A stretch of 64,000 nt of DNA. Origin: Lachnospiraceae bacterium. GTDB taxonomy: Bacteria > Bacillota > Clostridia > Lachnospirales > Lachnospiraceae. The translations under genes were made by a program, and so were the position numbers. Where the stretch lies: assembly GCA_024684085.1 (NCBI GenBank), contig JAIKXM010000039.1, positions 62,001 through 126,000 of the forward strand, read 5' to 3'. Under the pieces are notes generated by a model. The model did not search any database. It was not told the origin of the DNA and saw nothing but the letters and a program-made list of their open reading frames with translations. Below are positions 37,105 through 46,450 of this stretch, in pieces. Positions within the stretch are counted from its first letter, which is position 1; each line of letters starts with the position of its first letter.

Positions 37105-37596
37105 CTAAAATAACCCAATAATTGTTTTAATGCCTTCGAAACCAACCCCCATAATTATGCCGGCAAGAATAACTCCCGCCATAACAGCTACCGCGCTCTT
37201 CTTCCAATCCATGTCGAGAATACTTGCCGCAAGCGTTCCCGTCCATGCTCCGGTTCCCGGAACAGGAATTCCAACGAAGAGAAATAAAGCGAAATATAAT
37301 CCTCTTCCCGCAGTTGCCTGAAGCTTTTTCCCGCCTTTTTCGCCTTTTTCAAGACAAAAAGTAAAGAATCCACCAATGATCTTCTTATCTTTTCCCCATT
37401 CCAATACTTTTCTGGCGAACCAGAATATAAACGGAACAGGTATCATATTGGCAATTATACATACTATATATGATGGGAACACCGGAAGACTTCCGCCAAA
37501 CCTCTCAGAAAGAGCTAATGGAACAGCACCTCTTAATTCAATAAGCGGTATCATGGAAACTATAAAAATAATAATATACTTCTTTAAATTAAACAT
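37105..37596 (-). CDS. Small multidrug export family membrane protein (COG2426)
   Basis: A 163-residue protein with four or five helices. It has the IPLIELRGAVP motif near the N-terminus and the re-entrant-like PVPGTGAWTG block, both typical of the Sm_multidrug_ex family. That family resembles DedA proteins, some of which recycle undecaprenyl phosphate. The family name implies drug efflux, but evidence is thin. Being placed between uppP and two GT-C-like genes, a role in polyprenyl-phosphate-dependent envelope synthesis is plausible (inference). Confidence 0.85.
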   Translation of the reverse strand: MFNLKKYIIIFIVSMIPLIELRGAVPLALSERFGGSLPVFPSYIVCIIANMIPVPFIFWFARKVLEWGKDKKIIGGFFTFCLEKGEKGGKKLQATAGRGLYFALFLFVGIPVPGTGAWTGTLAASILDMDWKKSAVAVMAGVILAGIIMGVGFEGIKTIIGLF

Positions 37597-37735
37597 CCCT
37601 AATACAAATAAACCTTTCTATATATTAACTATACTAATTATAATACAAACTCACTTAATACGTTGATCTACATTCAATGATCATCCATTCAATCATCCGA
37701 TCAATAAAGGTCGATCGATAATGATCTCCGATAAT

Positions 37736-38569
37736 CTACTTAATAATAAGAAAATATAACAATATCATTATACCAAGAACGATCCTGTAATAGCCAAAGA
37801 ATTTGAAATCATGTTTCTTGATATATCCCATAAGAAATTTGATGACCAGAATAGATGTATCAAAGGCTACTACCATGCTAAGTCCAAGATAAAGATATTC
37901 CGTAGTGCTAAATGCGAAGCCGTATTTGATCAGTTTCAGCAGACTATACCCTACCATTACAGGAACAGCCATGAAGAATGTAAATTCTGCGGCTGCAACC
38001 CTTGATATACCGATTATAAGAGCGCCTATAATAGTGGCTCCCGATCTTGAAGTACCGGGAATAATGGACAACACCTGAAAGAGACCTATCACAAACGCCT
38101 GTTTAAACGTAATTTCATCAATTGAAGCTACAACAGGCACTCTTTTCTTATTCCAGTTTTCAATGACGATAAACAGGATACCGTAAAAAACAAGCGCGAT
38201 TGCAATAATAACAGGCGTTTCCAAATATTCATCCACCAGATCATCAAACAGCAATGTCACAACCGCTCCGGGAATGCATGCAACAACAACCTTGAACCAT
38301 ATCATCCACGTATTCTTTTTGAAGATCGTATCTCCCGGTATTTCGCTGTTTTTCCGCTTAAAAGGCCACATCTTTCCGAAGAACAATACAATAACCGCTA
38401 GTATTGCTCCCAACTGTATCAGTATAAAAAATACGTCCTTAAACTCTTTAGAAGCATTCAACCGAATGAACTCATCCACCAGTAGCATGTGTCCTGTACT
38501 GCTCACAGGCAACCATTCAGTAACACCCTCTATTATTCCCAATAAAATGATCTTTAATAATTCTACCAT
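37736..38569 (-). CDS. uppP: Undecaprenyl-diphosphatase
   Basis: Integral membrane phosphatase (BacA/UppP family) that converts undecaprenyl diphosphate to the monophosphate carrier for peptidoglycan and glycan export; it also gives bacitracin tolerance. The motif GIIEGVTEWLPVSSTGH is at 11-27 and the second motif PGTSRSGAT is present. From ATG 38569 it has 277 residues, as usual. A GGAAGGAG lies about 12 bases upstream, slightly far; an upstream start adds 19 residues not typical of the family. The gap to the next gene downstream is 140 bp. Confidence 0.95.
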   Translation of the reverse strand: MVELLKIILLGIIEGVTEWLPVSSTGHMLLVDEFIRLNASKEFKDVFFILIQLGAILAVIVLFFGKMWPFKRKNSEIPGDTIFKKNTWMIWFKVVVACIPGAVVTLLFDDLVDEYLETPVIIAIALVFYGILFIVIENWNKKRVPVVASIDEITFKQAFVIGLFQVLSIIPGTSRSGATIIGALIIGISRVAAAEFTFFMAVPVMVGYSLLKLIKYGFAFSTTEYLYLGLSMVVAFDTSILVIKFLMGYIKKHDFKFFGYYRIVLGIMILLYFLIIK

Positions 38570-39021
38570 TATTTCTGAAAACTCCTTCCATACTATATAT
38601 AGATTTTCACACCTTAAAACAGGCATTTTTAAGTTTTTTCAAAATCAGTCATTTGCAAGTATTTTTTCATTTCCAACAGTATTTGCAAACATTTTTTTAG
38701 TTACGGTGGGATAGATTGCAAGTATTCCGTTACACCAAAACAAAGAAAAAACAATATTTTGTGTTAAAAAACATCATACATTAACATTTTAACACATCAT
38801 ATTGTTTTTTTGTAGTTATATGTTATTTAGCCTGAAAATGCATCTCAAATTGTATAAATCAGTCATTTTTCGGGCATTTTTGAATTGATAACAATAATTC
38901 TATATATAGATTTAACCCCTGCTACTCAGCTTAAATTGTAGCAAATGTCATATCAACTTCGCCTCAGAAATAGAATTTGCTACTCAGCTTAAATTGCAGC
39001 AAATGTCATATCAGCTTCACC
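38570..39021. other. 452-bp intergenic region between uppP and the DUF6320 gene
   Basis: It contains, from right to left, a 58-bp tandem duplication, a long-stem terminator and an AT-rich stretch with two TTGCAAGTATT copies (about 38655 and 38728) that may belong to the uppP promoter. I see no gene. Confidence 0.6.
38746..38810. terminator. Long AT-rich bidirectional terminator
   Basis: Arms 38746-38769 and 38787-38810 pair over 24 positions with two mismatches around a 17-base loop. T-runs occur at both ends. It would end transcripts from the acyltransferase/DUF6320 genes. Confidence 0.8.
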
Positions 39022-39036
39022 TCAGAAATAGAATTT
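38921..39036. repeat. 58-bp tandem duplication across the DUF6320 gene stop
   Basis: Copies 38921-38978 and 38979-39036 differ at three positions. The right copy contains the last codons and stop of the gene (39022-39036); the left copy repeats them as non-coding sequence. Confidence 0.93.
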
Positions 39037-39705
39037 TCTCTTCAGTTCAGAGCGTGCTTTCTCATCTCCTATCATAACGGTTCCAACAAACAGAAGCGCC
39101 GATACCATAAAAGTGATCCAACATAATATAGCTGAATGAATCCAGCCAACCGCATTGGCAATAAGTAGCAGTATACTAAACACTATAGTTAACAACTGTG
39201 TGGCGATATAGCTCTGCCAGTTTCTTCTGTTTACTATCATCAACACGATTATCATTATATCAAGAGCAATGATAGCCGCAGGAAATACATAATTAACAGA
39301 CCAGCCATAATAACCTGTGATACTATCAATATCGAATAGTATCGTGATACCAAGCAGGGTAAGACTTACGATCTTCTGCCTGTATCCGTCCTTACCGATC
39401 ACGGCATAATTTATCACCACATTGATAAAGAGAAGCGAAAGAACTACGATCAGGCTCCAGTTCAGCATCCTGCTCGTCTGATAATCAACAAAAAGGCATA
39501 TACCGGCTGCAATGATTGACAGGAACGCTACAAGATTGCTGGCAAAATGAAGTCTTCCCACTTTTCTCTCAAAGTCGGGATATCCTCCTACTCCCTCAAG
39601 CTTGTATCCTTCAGCTTCTTCTATATCCTGTGTGACACAATGACACAGTGGACAACGATCGTTGTCATCGATCAGTACAACATTACAATTCGCGCATTTT
39701 TTCAT
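39022..39705 (-). CDS. DUF6320 domain membrane protein with N-terminal zinc ribbon
   Basis: A 227-residue protein. A zinc ribbon (CANCNVVLIDDNDRCPLC) lies at 4-21 and six or seven membrane helices between about 55 and 215. It matches the DUF6320 family of Lachnospiraceae, whose function is unknown. Its ATG overlaps the stop of the upstream acyltransferase-like gene by one base (TGATG), implying translational coupling and a shared process. Confidence 0.85.
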   Translation of the reverse strand: MKKCANCNVVLIDDNDRCPLCHCVTQDIEEAEGYKLEGVGGYPDFERKVGRLHFASNLVAFLSIIAAGICLFVDYQTSRMLNWSLIVVLSLLFINVVINYAVIGKDGYRQKIVSLTLLGITILFDIDSITGYYGWSVNYVFPAAIIALDIMIIVLMIVNRRNWQSYIATQLLTIVFSILLLIANAVGWIHSAILCWITFMVSALLFVGTVMIGDEKARSELKRKFYF

Positions 39706-41249
39706 CAGAATACTCCATTTGTCTCAAGCGACACCCTTATATCGTCTTCGTTCAGTCTGTTTATAAAAGAATACTGCACTGAGGTATCCACATAGATAGT
39801 ACTGAATGTGAAATTCAGCGTATCCTTGTATGAACAGATAGTTCCCTTAAGCGACTGCCCCTTTGACATTGCGATCGCCCCATAGAAATGAGTTATATAA
39901 GGAGCATAAGGCTCATCAACTTTGATATTACCTATATTCGTCATAGTTGCCGTATTCGCCATTGCCGACTTCTCATATACGAACTTGATCACAATATTCT
40001 TGATCATAAGGGGAACAAGGCGTAGGAACAGACTCATCTGGTTAGATACGCTGTAGGAGAAAAGATTCTCGAGCTTATCCTTATCTATCTGACTCCGCAG
40101 GCTCTCCTTGATCTGCTCGATCACCTGCTCAAAAGTATAATTCTCTTCATTATCCGGCATTTCAGCCGATACCATAACAAAGAAGTTCTTGGTCGTATTG
40201 GACTTAAAATACGGTCTCAGATTAACAGGCACGGCGATCCTTATAGGTCTGTCAGCCCCCGATCTTCTGATGCCTTTTTCATATATAGCCCATGCAAAAA
40301 CGGCCGCAAGATACTCATTAATTGAAGCACCGTACCTGGCAGAAGCCGCCTTAAGTTCTTTCACGCTCATCAGCACATGCATCATACCAAATTCGCCCTT
40401 AGGAAGCTTATCGAACTTAAGATGAGCCGCTTTCTGACGATTGAATCCGCTCGGTCGGCTTCTCCTGTAATTCTTAACAAAGGCATCTTCCCTGTTTAGC
40501 GACGTTCCACAAGTCAGATCATCCTTAATAACCGACAGTTCCTTATGAGCAAGACGCAGATACTGATATGTCAGCTCTTTCAGGAAGTTGATACCGCCCA
40601 TACCGTCTGCAAGCACATGATACACTTCCAGATTGATCCTTGCCTTATAATATGTGACTCTGAACAGATAACTGTTATTCCTGTTTTGAACAATATATCT
40701 GCACGGATAATTATCTTCTTCTCGGACTCTCGGCGCCGGTTTTGTATTTTCTTCAAGATAATACCAGAATATGCCCTTCCTGAGCCTAACATTGAATCCG
40801 TCGATCTTGGGTACAAGAATATCCAGAGCCTGCTGAAGTATATCTTTATCAACGGGTTCGTTAAGAGTCACGCTGATGCGATACACATTCGTCATATCCT
40901 CGCCAGCAATAGTCGGGAAGACATGCGCAGTATTATCAAGCTTCTCCCATCTTATATAACCGTTGCGTCTCTTTTTAACAGACTTTTTGAACTTCTCAAC
41001 CTTAGAATCCGGGGCTTTATTTCCACTATCTGTAAGAACTGCCTTACTTTTCCCGGCCTTGACATTAACTTCTAAGCCTTCCAGGGCATCCGCACGATCA
41101 ACATCATCCCTTGCAAAATCTACCGCAACTGAGTTGTTTTTATTCTTCTTCTTAGTCTTAGCCTTATATGTCTTATCTCTTACGAGAGACTTATCATCTC
41201 CGGATTTTAACTTATTCTTATTATCTTTCCCTTTTTTATTCTTGCTCAA
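39705..41249 (-). CDS. HXXXD-type acyltransferase / condensation-fold protein with a Lys-rich N-terminus
   Basis: A 514-residue protein of the condensation/alcohol-acetyltransferase fold. The catalytic motif HVLADG is at 211-216 (H211, D215). A later NLRPYFKSNTTKNFF block matches the region these enzymes use near the second half of the tunnel. Residues 1-95 are a basic disordered extension (KNKKGKDNKNKLKSG...KKKNKNN). I place the start at TTG 41249 (GGAG about eight bases upstream); no ATG occurs before residue 119, which would delete conserved sequence. Paired one-base overlap with the DUF6320 gene suggests a membrane-associated acyl transfer to lipid or glycan; substrate unknown. Confidence 0.85.
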   Translation of the reverse strand: MSKNKKGKDNKNKLKSGDDKSLVRDKTYKAKTKKKNKNNSVAVDFARDDVDRADALEGLEVNVKAGKSKAVLTDSGNKAPDSKVEKFKKSVKKRRNGYIRWEKLDNTAHVFPTIAGEDMTNVYRISVTLNEPVDKDILQQALDILVPKIDGFNVRLRKGIFWYYLEENTKPAPRVREEDNYPCRYIVQNRNNSYLFRVTYYKARINLEVYHVLADGMGGINFLKELTYQYLRLAHKELSVIKDDLTCGTSLNREDAFVKNYRRSRPSGFNRQKAAHLKFDKLPKGEFGMMHVLMSVKELKAASARYGASINEYLAAVFAWAIYEKGIRRSGADRPIRIAVPVNLRPYFKSNTTKNFFVMVSAEMPDNEENYTFEQVIEQIKESLRSQIDKDKLENLFSYSVSNQMSLFLRLVPLMIKNIVIKFVYEKSAMANTATMTNIGNIKVDEPYAPYITHFYGAIAMSKGQSLKGTICSYKDTLNFTFSTIYVDTSVQYSFINRLNEDDIRVSLETNGVF

Positions 41250-41266
41250 TCCCTTTACTCCACAAT

Positions 41267-41295
41267 AAAGCCTCCACCAAAATGGCGGAGGCTTT
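41267..41295 (-). terminator. ppdK terminator
   Basis: A 12-bp stem with one mismatch (AAAGCCTCC.CC / GGCGGAGGCTTT) and a five-base loop, 12 bp after the ppdK stop, with terminal A/T runs. Confidence 0.85.
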
Positions 41296-41307
41296 GATCA
41301 CTGAATA

Positions 41308-44187
41308 TTATTTAATATCATTATAGGTCTTCTTAGCCTCTTCAATTCCGGCTTTGATACCTGCAGCACCTGCCTTAACTACATCCTTGCCTACCCTAAC
41401 GGCTTCCCTGGCGATCTCTGTACCTGTAGCAACAGCTTCCTTGGCATATACAGAACCTGCAGCCACAACATCTTTGGCAACCTCTACAGTCTTATCAGCT
41501 ACCTGCTGAGCTTTTTCCTTAGCCTCTTTATACTTGGCTTCCTTAGAGCATGACGCCTTCTCTTCCTCTTCTGCTATAGCTGCCTGTGCTGCCGCAAGAC
41601 GAGCGATCGGAACTCTGAAAGGAGAACATGATACATAATCCAATCCAATCTTATGACAGAACTGAACCGATGTAGGATCTCCGCCGTGCTCACCGCAGAT
41701 ACCGACATGAAGATCGGGATTAACAGGCTTACCAAGCTTGATTGCCATCTCCATGAGTTTACCAACACCGTTCTGATCAAGCTTAGCGAACGGATCGTTC
41801 TCGAAGATCTTGCTGTCATAATAAGCACTGAGGAACTTACCTGCATCATCTCTTGAGAAACCGAATGTCATCTGTGTCAGATCGTTAGTTCCGAAACAGA
41901 AGAAATCAGCATTGGCAGCGATCTCATCAGCTGTAAGTGCAGCTCTGGGGATCTCGATCATTGTACCAACTTCATAGTTCAGATCAACATCCGAAGCTGC
42001 GATCTCAGCATCTGCTGTCTTTATAACAAGATCCTTGATCATTGAGAGCTCCTTAACTTCACAGATAAGAGGGATCATGATCTCAGGTTTAACTACCCAG
42101 TCTGCATGATTCTTCTGTACGTTGATAGCAGCTCTGATAACAGCCTTTGTCTGCATAACAGCGATCTCAGGATATGTAACAGTAAGACGGCATCCTCTGT
42201 GACCCATCATAGGATTAAATTCATGTAATGAATCAATGATAGCCTTGATCTCTTCTACTGTCTTATTCTTAGCTTCTGCAAGCTTCTTGATCTCAGCTTC
42301 TTCTGTAGGAACGAATTCATGAAGCGGAGGATCCAGGAATCTTATCGTAACAGGACATCCCTCAAGAGCCTCATATAACTTCTCGAAGTCAGCCTGCTGA
42401 TAAGGAAGGATCTTCTCAAGAGCTGCTTCTCTTTCTTCAACTGTATCCGAACAGATCATCTCTCTGAAGGCAGCAATTCTGTCAACTTCGAAGAACATAT
42501 GCTCTGTACGACATAATCCGATACCTTCTGCACCGAGTTCTCTCGCTTTTTTAGCATCTGAAGGAGTATCTGCATTGGTTCTTACTCTGAGTTTTCTATA
42601 CTTATCGGCCCATGCCATAACACGTCCGAACTCACCTACTATCTTGGCATCTACTGTAGGAATGATTCCTTCATAGATATTACCGGTCGTACCATCGATA
42701 CTGATCTCTGAGCCTTCTGTGAATGTTACACCCGCAAGAGTGAACTTCTTATTAGCCTCATCCATTACGATATCGCCACAACCTGATACACAACAGGTAC
42801 CCATACCTCTTGCAACAACGGCTGCATGTGAAGTCATACCGCCTCTTACTGTAAGAATACCCTGTGATACCTTCATACCTGTGATATCTTCGGGAGATGT
42901 CTCAAGTCTTACAAGTACGACCTTCTCACCCCTGGCAGCTTCTGCCTCAGCATCTTCGGCCGTAAATACAACCTTACCGCAGGCAGCTCCGGGTGAGGCA
43001 CCAAGACCCTTACCGAGAGGAGTTGCAGCCTTAAGAGCAGCCGCATCAAACTGAGGATGAAGCAGAGTATCGAGGTTACGGGGATCGATCATGGCAACCG
43101 CTTCTTTCTCCGTTCTCATCCCTTCATCTACAAGATCACAGGCGATCTTAAGTGCAGCCTGAGCTGTTCTCTTACCGTTACGTGTCTGAAGCATATAGAG
43201 CTTACCGTGTTCAACAGTGAACTCCATATCCTGCATATCTCTGTAATGATTCTCAAGGATGCTGCATACATCTTCAAACTGCTGGAAAGCTTCAGGGAAC
43301 TTATCCTTCATCTCAGCGATCTTCATAGGTGTACGAACGCCGGCAACAACATCCTCGCCCTGTGCATTGGTCAGGAACTCACCGAACAGACCCTTATTAC
43401 CTGTAGCAGGATCTCTTGTGAAGGCAACACCTGTACCACAGTCATCACCCATATTACCGAAAGCCATCGACTGTACATTAACAGCTGTTCCCCAAGAATA
43501 AGGGATATCATTATCTCTTCTGTATACGTTGGCTCTGGGATTGTCCCATGATCTGAATACAGCCTTGATAGCTCCCATGAGCTGTTCCTTGGGATCAGTC
43601 GGGAAATCAGAACCGATCTTAGCCTTATACTCAGCCTTGAACTGCATTGCAAGTTCCTTAAGATCTTCAGCGCCAAGCTCTACATCCTGCTTAACACCCT
43701 TCTTCTCCTTCATCTGATCGATAAGCTCTTCAAAATATTTCTTACCGACTTCCATAACAACGTCGGAATACATCTGGATAAATCTTCTGTAACAATCCCA
43801 AGCCCATCTCGGATTACCTGAGAGCTCAGAGATCGTCTCAACAACCTGTTCATTAAGACCAAGATTAAGGATAGTATCCATCATACCGGGCATTGAAGCT
43901 CTTGCACCGGAACGAACAGATACAAGAAGAGGATTGTTAAGATCACCGAACTTCTTGCCTGTCTCTTCCTCCATCTTAACGATATATTCATTTATCTGTG
44001 CCTGGATCTCATCATTGATCTCTCTTCCGTCCTCATAATACTGAGTACAAGCCTCGGTAGTGATCGTGAATCCCTGAGGTACCGGAAGACCGATATTAGT
44101 CATCTCTGCAAGATTAGCACCCTTACCTCCCAACAGATTACGCATTGAAGCGTTGCCTTCCTTAAAAGAATAAACCCATTTTCTCAT
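41308..44187 (-). CDS. ppdK: Pyruvate, phosphate dikinase with an 11-residue-repeat C-terminal tail
   Basis: Interconverts pyruvate + ATP + Pi and PEP + AMP + PPi; in anaerobes it usually runs glycolytically or anaplerotically in the cytosol. The N-terminal ATP-grasp begins GGKGANLAEM, the phospho-histidine lies in GGMTSHAAVVARGMGTCCVSG, and the C-terminal PEP domain ends FRVPIARLAAAQAA near residue 871, where known enzymes (about 874 residues) stop. A further 88 residues follow (872-959): a Lys/Glu/Ala/Val helix with an 11-residue period. ATG at 44187 has AAAGGAGA upstream. It lies 73 bp downstream of glyQS and ends in its own terminator. Confidence 0.96.
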   Translation of the reverse strand: MRKWVYSFKEGNASMRNLLGGKGANLAEMTNIGLPVPQGFTITTEACTQYYEDGREINDEIQAQINEYIVKMEEETGKKFGDLNNPLLVSVRSGARASMPGMMDTILNLGLNEQVVETISELSGNPRWAWDCYRRFIQMYSDVVMEVGKKYFEELIDQMKEKKGVKQDVELGAEDLKELAMQFKAEYKAKIGSDFPTDPKEQLMGAIKAVFRSWDNPRANVYRRDNDIPYSWGTAVNVQSMAFGNMGDDCGTGVAFTRDPATGNKGLFGEFLTNAQGEDVVAGVRTPMKIAEMKDKFPEAFQQFEDVCSILENHYRDMQDMEFTVEHGKLYMLQTRNGKRTAQAALKIACDLVDEGMRTEKEAVAMIDPRNLDTLLHPQFDAAALKAATPLGKGLGASPGAACGKVVFTAEDAEAEAARGEKVVLVRLETSPEDITGMKVSQGILTVRGGMTSHAAVVARGMGTCCVSGCGDIVMDEANKKFTLAGVTFTEGSEISIDGTTGNIYEGIIPTVDAKIVGEFGRVMAWADKYRKLRVRTNADTPSDAKKARELGAEGIGLCRTEHMFFEVDRIAAFREMICSDTVEEREAALEKILPYQQADFEKLYEALEGCPVTIRFLDPPLHEFVPTEEAEIKKLAEAKNKTVEEIKAIIDSLHEFNPMMGHRGCRLTVTYPEIAVMQTKAVIRAAINVQKNHADWVVKPEIMIPLICEVKELSMIKDLVIKTADAEIAASDVDLNYEVGTMIEIPRAALTADEIAANADFFCFGTNDLTQMTFGFSRDDAGKFLSAYYDSKIFENDPFAKLDQNGVGKLMEMAIKLGKPVNPDLHVGICGEHGGDPTSVQFCHKIGLDYVSCSPFRVPIARLAAAQAAIAEEEEKASCSKEAKYKEAKEKAQQVADKTVEVAKDVVAAGSVYAKEAVATGTEIAREAVRVGKDVVKAGAAGIKAGIEEAKKTYNDIK

Positions 44188-44260
44188 AAAACATCTCCTT
44201 TGCTTTAAGATATACTATTAAGTCCCCTAACATACAGCTCCTGTCTGTATTCTATAAAAA

Positions 44261-45649
44261 TCAGAAAGTGAATTTGTCTGCAAAATAAGTATCAAGCTCA
44301 TCTATCTTAATTCTTACCTGTTCCATCGTATCCCTGTTTCTTACTGTAACTGCCTGATCCTCTTCCGATTCGAAGTCATATGTTACACAGAAAGGAGTAC
44401 CGATCTCATCCTGACGACGATATCTCTTACCGATATTACCTCTGTCATCAAATTCACAGTTGTATTTCTTAGATAATGTATTGTAGATCTTCTCAGCGCC
44501 TTCATTAAGCTTCTTGGAGAGAGGAAGCACACCGATCTTAACAGGAGCAAGAACGGGATGGAAGTGAAGAACTGTTCTTACATCACCCTCTGCGATCTCT
44601 TCTTCATCATATGCTCCGCAAAGCATAGCAAGGAAGAGTCTCTCAACACCGAGAGAAGGTTCGATAACAAAAGGAAGATATTTAACTCTCTTCTCATCGT
44701 CAAAATATGTCATGTCCTCACCGGATACGGTCTGATGCTGTGTGAGGTCGTAATCTGTTCTGTCAGCTATGCCCCACAGCTCGCCCCAACCAAAAGGGAA
44801 AAGGAACTCAATATCGGTTGTTGCCTTTGAATAGAAGGAAAGCTCTTCCGGATCATGATCTCTTACTCTCATCTCCTCTTCCTTCATACCAAGGTTCTTA
44901 AGAAAATCTATACAATACTGCTTCCAGTATGCGAACCATTCAAGATCTGTATCAGGCTCGCAGAAGAACTCCATCTCCATCTGCTCGAACTCTCTCACTC
45001 GGAAGATGAAGTTACCGGGTGTGATCTCATTTCTGAATGATTTACCGACCTGGCATATACCAAACGGGATCTTCTTACGTGAAGTTCTCTGTACATTCTT
45101 GAAGTTAACGAATATACCCTGTGCTGTCTCGGGTCTCAGATAAACCGTATTCTTGGCGTCCTCTGTAACACCCTGGAAAGTCTTGAACATAAGATTGAAC
45201 TGTCTGATATCGGTAAAGTTATGCTTACCGCAGCTCGGACAAGGGATATTGTTATCCTCAATATATGCCTTCATCTGTTCCTGTGACCAGCCGTCAACAC
45301 TTGACTCAAGTGTGATACCCTTCTCAGCGGCATAATCTTCAATGATCTTATCGGCTCTGAATCTCTCATGACATTCCTTACAATCCATGAGCGGATCTGA
45401 GAAGCTTCCGAGGTGTCCCGAAGCAACCCATGTCTGGGGATTCATAAGGATCGCACAGTCAACACCTACGTTGGTAGGGCTCTCTGTGACGAATTTCTGC
45501 CACCATGCCTTCTTAATATTATTCTTGAGCTCTACACCGAGAATACCGTAATCCCAGGTGTTCGCAAGACCTCCGTAGATCTCGCTGCCCGGATGTACGA
45601 ATCCTCTGTTTTTCGCCAGAGCAACAATTTTGTCCATTGTCTTTTCCAT
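44261..45649 (-). CDS. glyQS: Glycyl-tRNA synthetase, homodimeric type
   Basis: A 462-residue class II synthetase of the alpha2 type: [18 protein letters not shown] start, [31 protein letters not shown] motif and a C-terminal anticodon domain. A zinc-binding pair set ([12 protein letters not shown]) is present. ATG at 45649 is preceded by GGAGGA. Its leader is a 91-bp tandem duplication with hairpins, and no T-box is present. ppdK follows in the same direction. Confidence 0.96.
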   Translation of the reverse strand: MEKTMDKIVALAKNRGFVHPGSEIYGGLANTWDYGILGVELKNNIKKAWWQKFVTESPTNVGVDCAILMNPQTWVASGHLGSFSDPLMDCKECHERFRADKIIEDYAAEKGITLESSVDGWSQEQMKAYIEDNNIPCPSCGKHNFTDIRQFNLMFKTFQGVTEDAKNTVYLRPETAQGIFVNFKNVQRTSRKKIPFGICQVGKSFRNEITPGNFIFRVREFEQMEMEFFCEPDTDLEWFAYWKQYCIDFLKNLGMKEEEMRVRDHDPEELSFYSKATTDIEFLFPFGWGELWGIADRTDYDLTQHQTVSGEDMTYFDDEKRVKYLPFVIEPSLGVERLFLAMLCGAYDEEEIAEGDVRTVLHFHPVLAPVKIGVLPLSKKLNEGAEKIYNTLSKKYNCEFDDRGNIGKRYRRQDEIGTPFCVTYDFESEEDQAVTVRNRDTMEQVRIKIDELDTYFADKFTF

Positions 45650-45660
45650 TACTAATATCC

Positions 45661-45842
45661 TCCTCTATAAACAAAAGTTTATATTTGATTAAATGCGTCG
45701 GATGTCCGTTTTTGTAGTGTCGTGCATTGATCGCACGACAACAAAAAAGGCTCCTCTATAAACAAAAGTTTATATTTAATTAAATACGTCGGATGTCCGT
45801 TTTTGTAGTGTCGTGCAAAGAACGCACGACAACAAAAAAGGC
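45661..45842 (-). repeat. 91-bp tandem duplication with hairpins in the glyQS leader
   Basis: Copies 45661-45751 and 45752-45842. Each contains, on the minus strand, a TTGTCGTGC...GCACGACA stem with a following A-rich stretch, and TATAAACTTTTGTTTATA, an inverted repeat, just before an AGAGGAG-type ribosome site. The loop sequences differ while the stem is kept. Related blocks precede icd. Confidence 0.9.
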
Positions 45843-45847
45843 TCTGA

Positions 45848-46450
45848 TCAATATATGATATATGATAATCCATCATCATTAACTGTAATTACATGACCTT
45901 TAACATCATCGGTCGTAAGATTATCGGATATCCCCTTAACATTCCCCGGAACCACAACATCACTCGCGATATCATAGACCACTATCCTTGTGCTGTCCTT
46001 ATCCAGCTCAGCCGTTATGATAGTACTGCCATCCGTTCCGTTCAGTGACTTCGGGACAGTAAGCCCCTCTGCCATAGCTTCTGTGATCGTACCCTCGAAA
46101 AACAGCACGCCATTAAAATCTTTGTAATCCGAATCATCCGCATAATTCACCGAAGCCTCTAAGACTGAGTTCTCGAAGAGCACATTCTCCATATAGATCC
46201 CGTTACTGCTCTTTCTCCGGTTATAATCAGCGATCTCTTCCTCAGCCTCTTTCTTCCATTCATCGATATCGTACAGATCGACCGAGAAATCCTCTACCAG
46301 ATATTCCCTGATCGCCCCGTTTTTCTCAATAAAGACCGTATTGGTAATAGGCTGGAAGCTACCGCATCCCACAAGGAATAACAAAAAAAAGCCTGTGAAA
46401 AATAAGGTTTTACCTTTAATTATCTTCATAGGCATTTTTAACAAATTCAT
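45848..46450 (-). CDS. Hypothetical lipoprotein
   Basis: About 200 residues from ATG 46450 (GAGGAG upstream). The signal sequence ends in the lipobox LVGC with C29 as the lipidated residue. The mature part is mixed alpha/beta (an ITNTVFIEKNGAIREYLVEDF start, a conserved-looking VVPGNVKGISDNLTTDD end) with no domain I recognise. A longer frame exists upstream but starts with a non-signal sequence. Preceded by a good promoter; followed directly by the glyQS leader repeat. Confidence 0.75.
   Translation of the reverse strand: MNLLKMPMKIIKGKTLFFTGFFLLFLVGCGSFQPITNTVFIEKNGAIREYLVEDFSVDLYDIDEWKKEAEEEIADYNRRKSSNGIYMENVLFENSVLEASVNYADDSDYKDFNGVLFFEGTITEAMAEGLTVPKSLNGTDGSTIITAELDKDSTRIVVYDIASDVVVPGNVKGISDNLTTDDVKGHVITVNDDGLSYIIY

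Noticed and set aside
44188..44260. Terminator between glyQS and ppdK
   Set aside because: Only a five- to six-base stem (TACAG/CTGTA) without a T-run; read-through into ppdK seems more likely.
45650..45847. T-box or glycine riboswitch before glyQS
   Set aside because: The region is a tandem 91-bp repeat without the conserved T-box sequence or a glycine-aptamer core.
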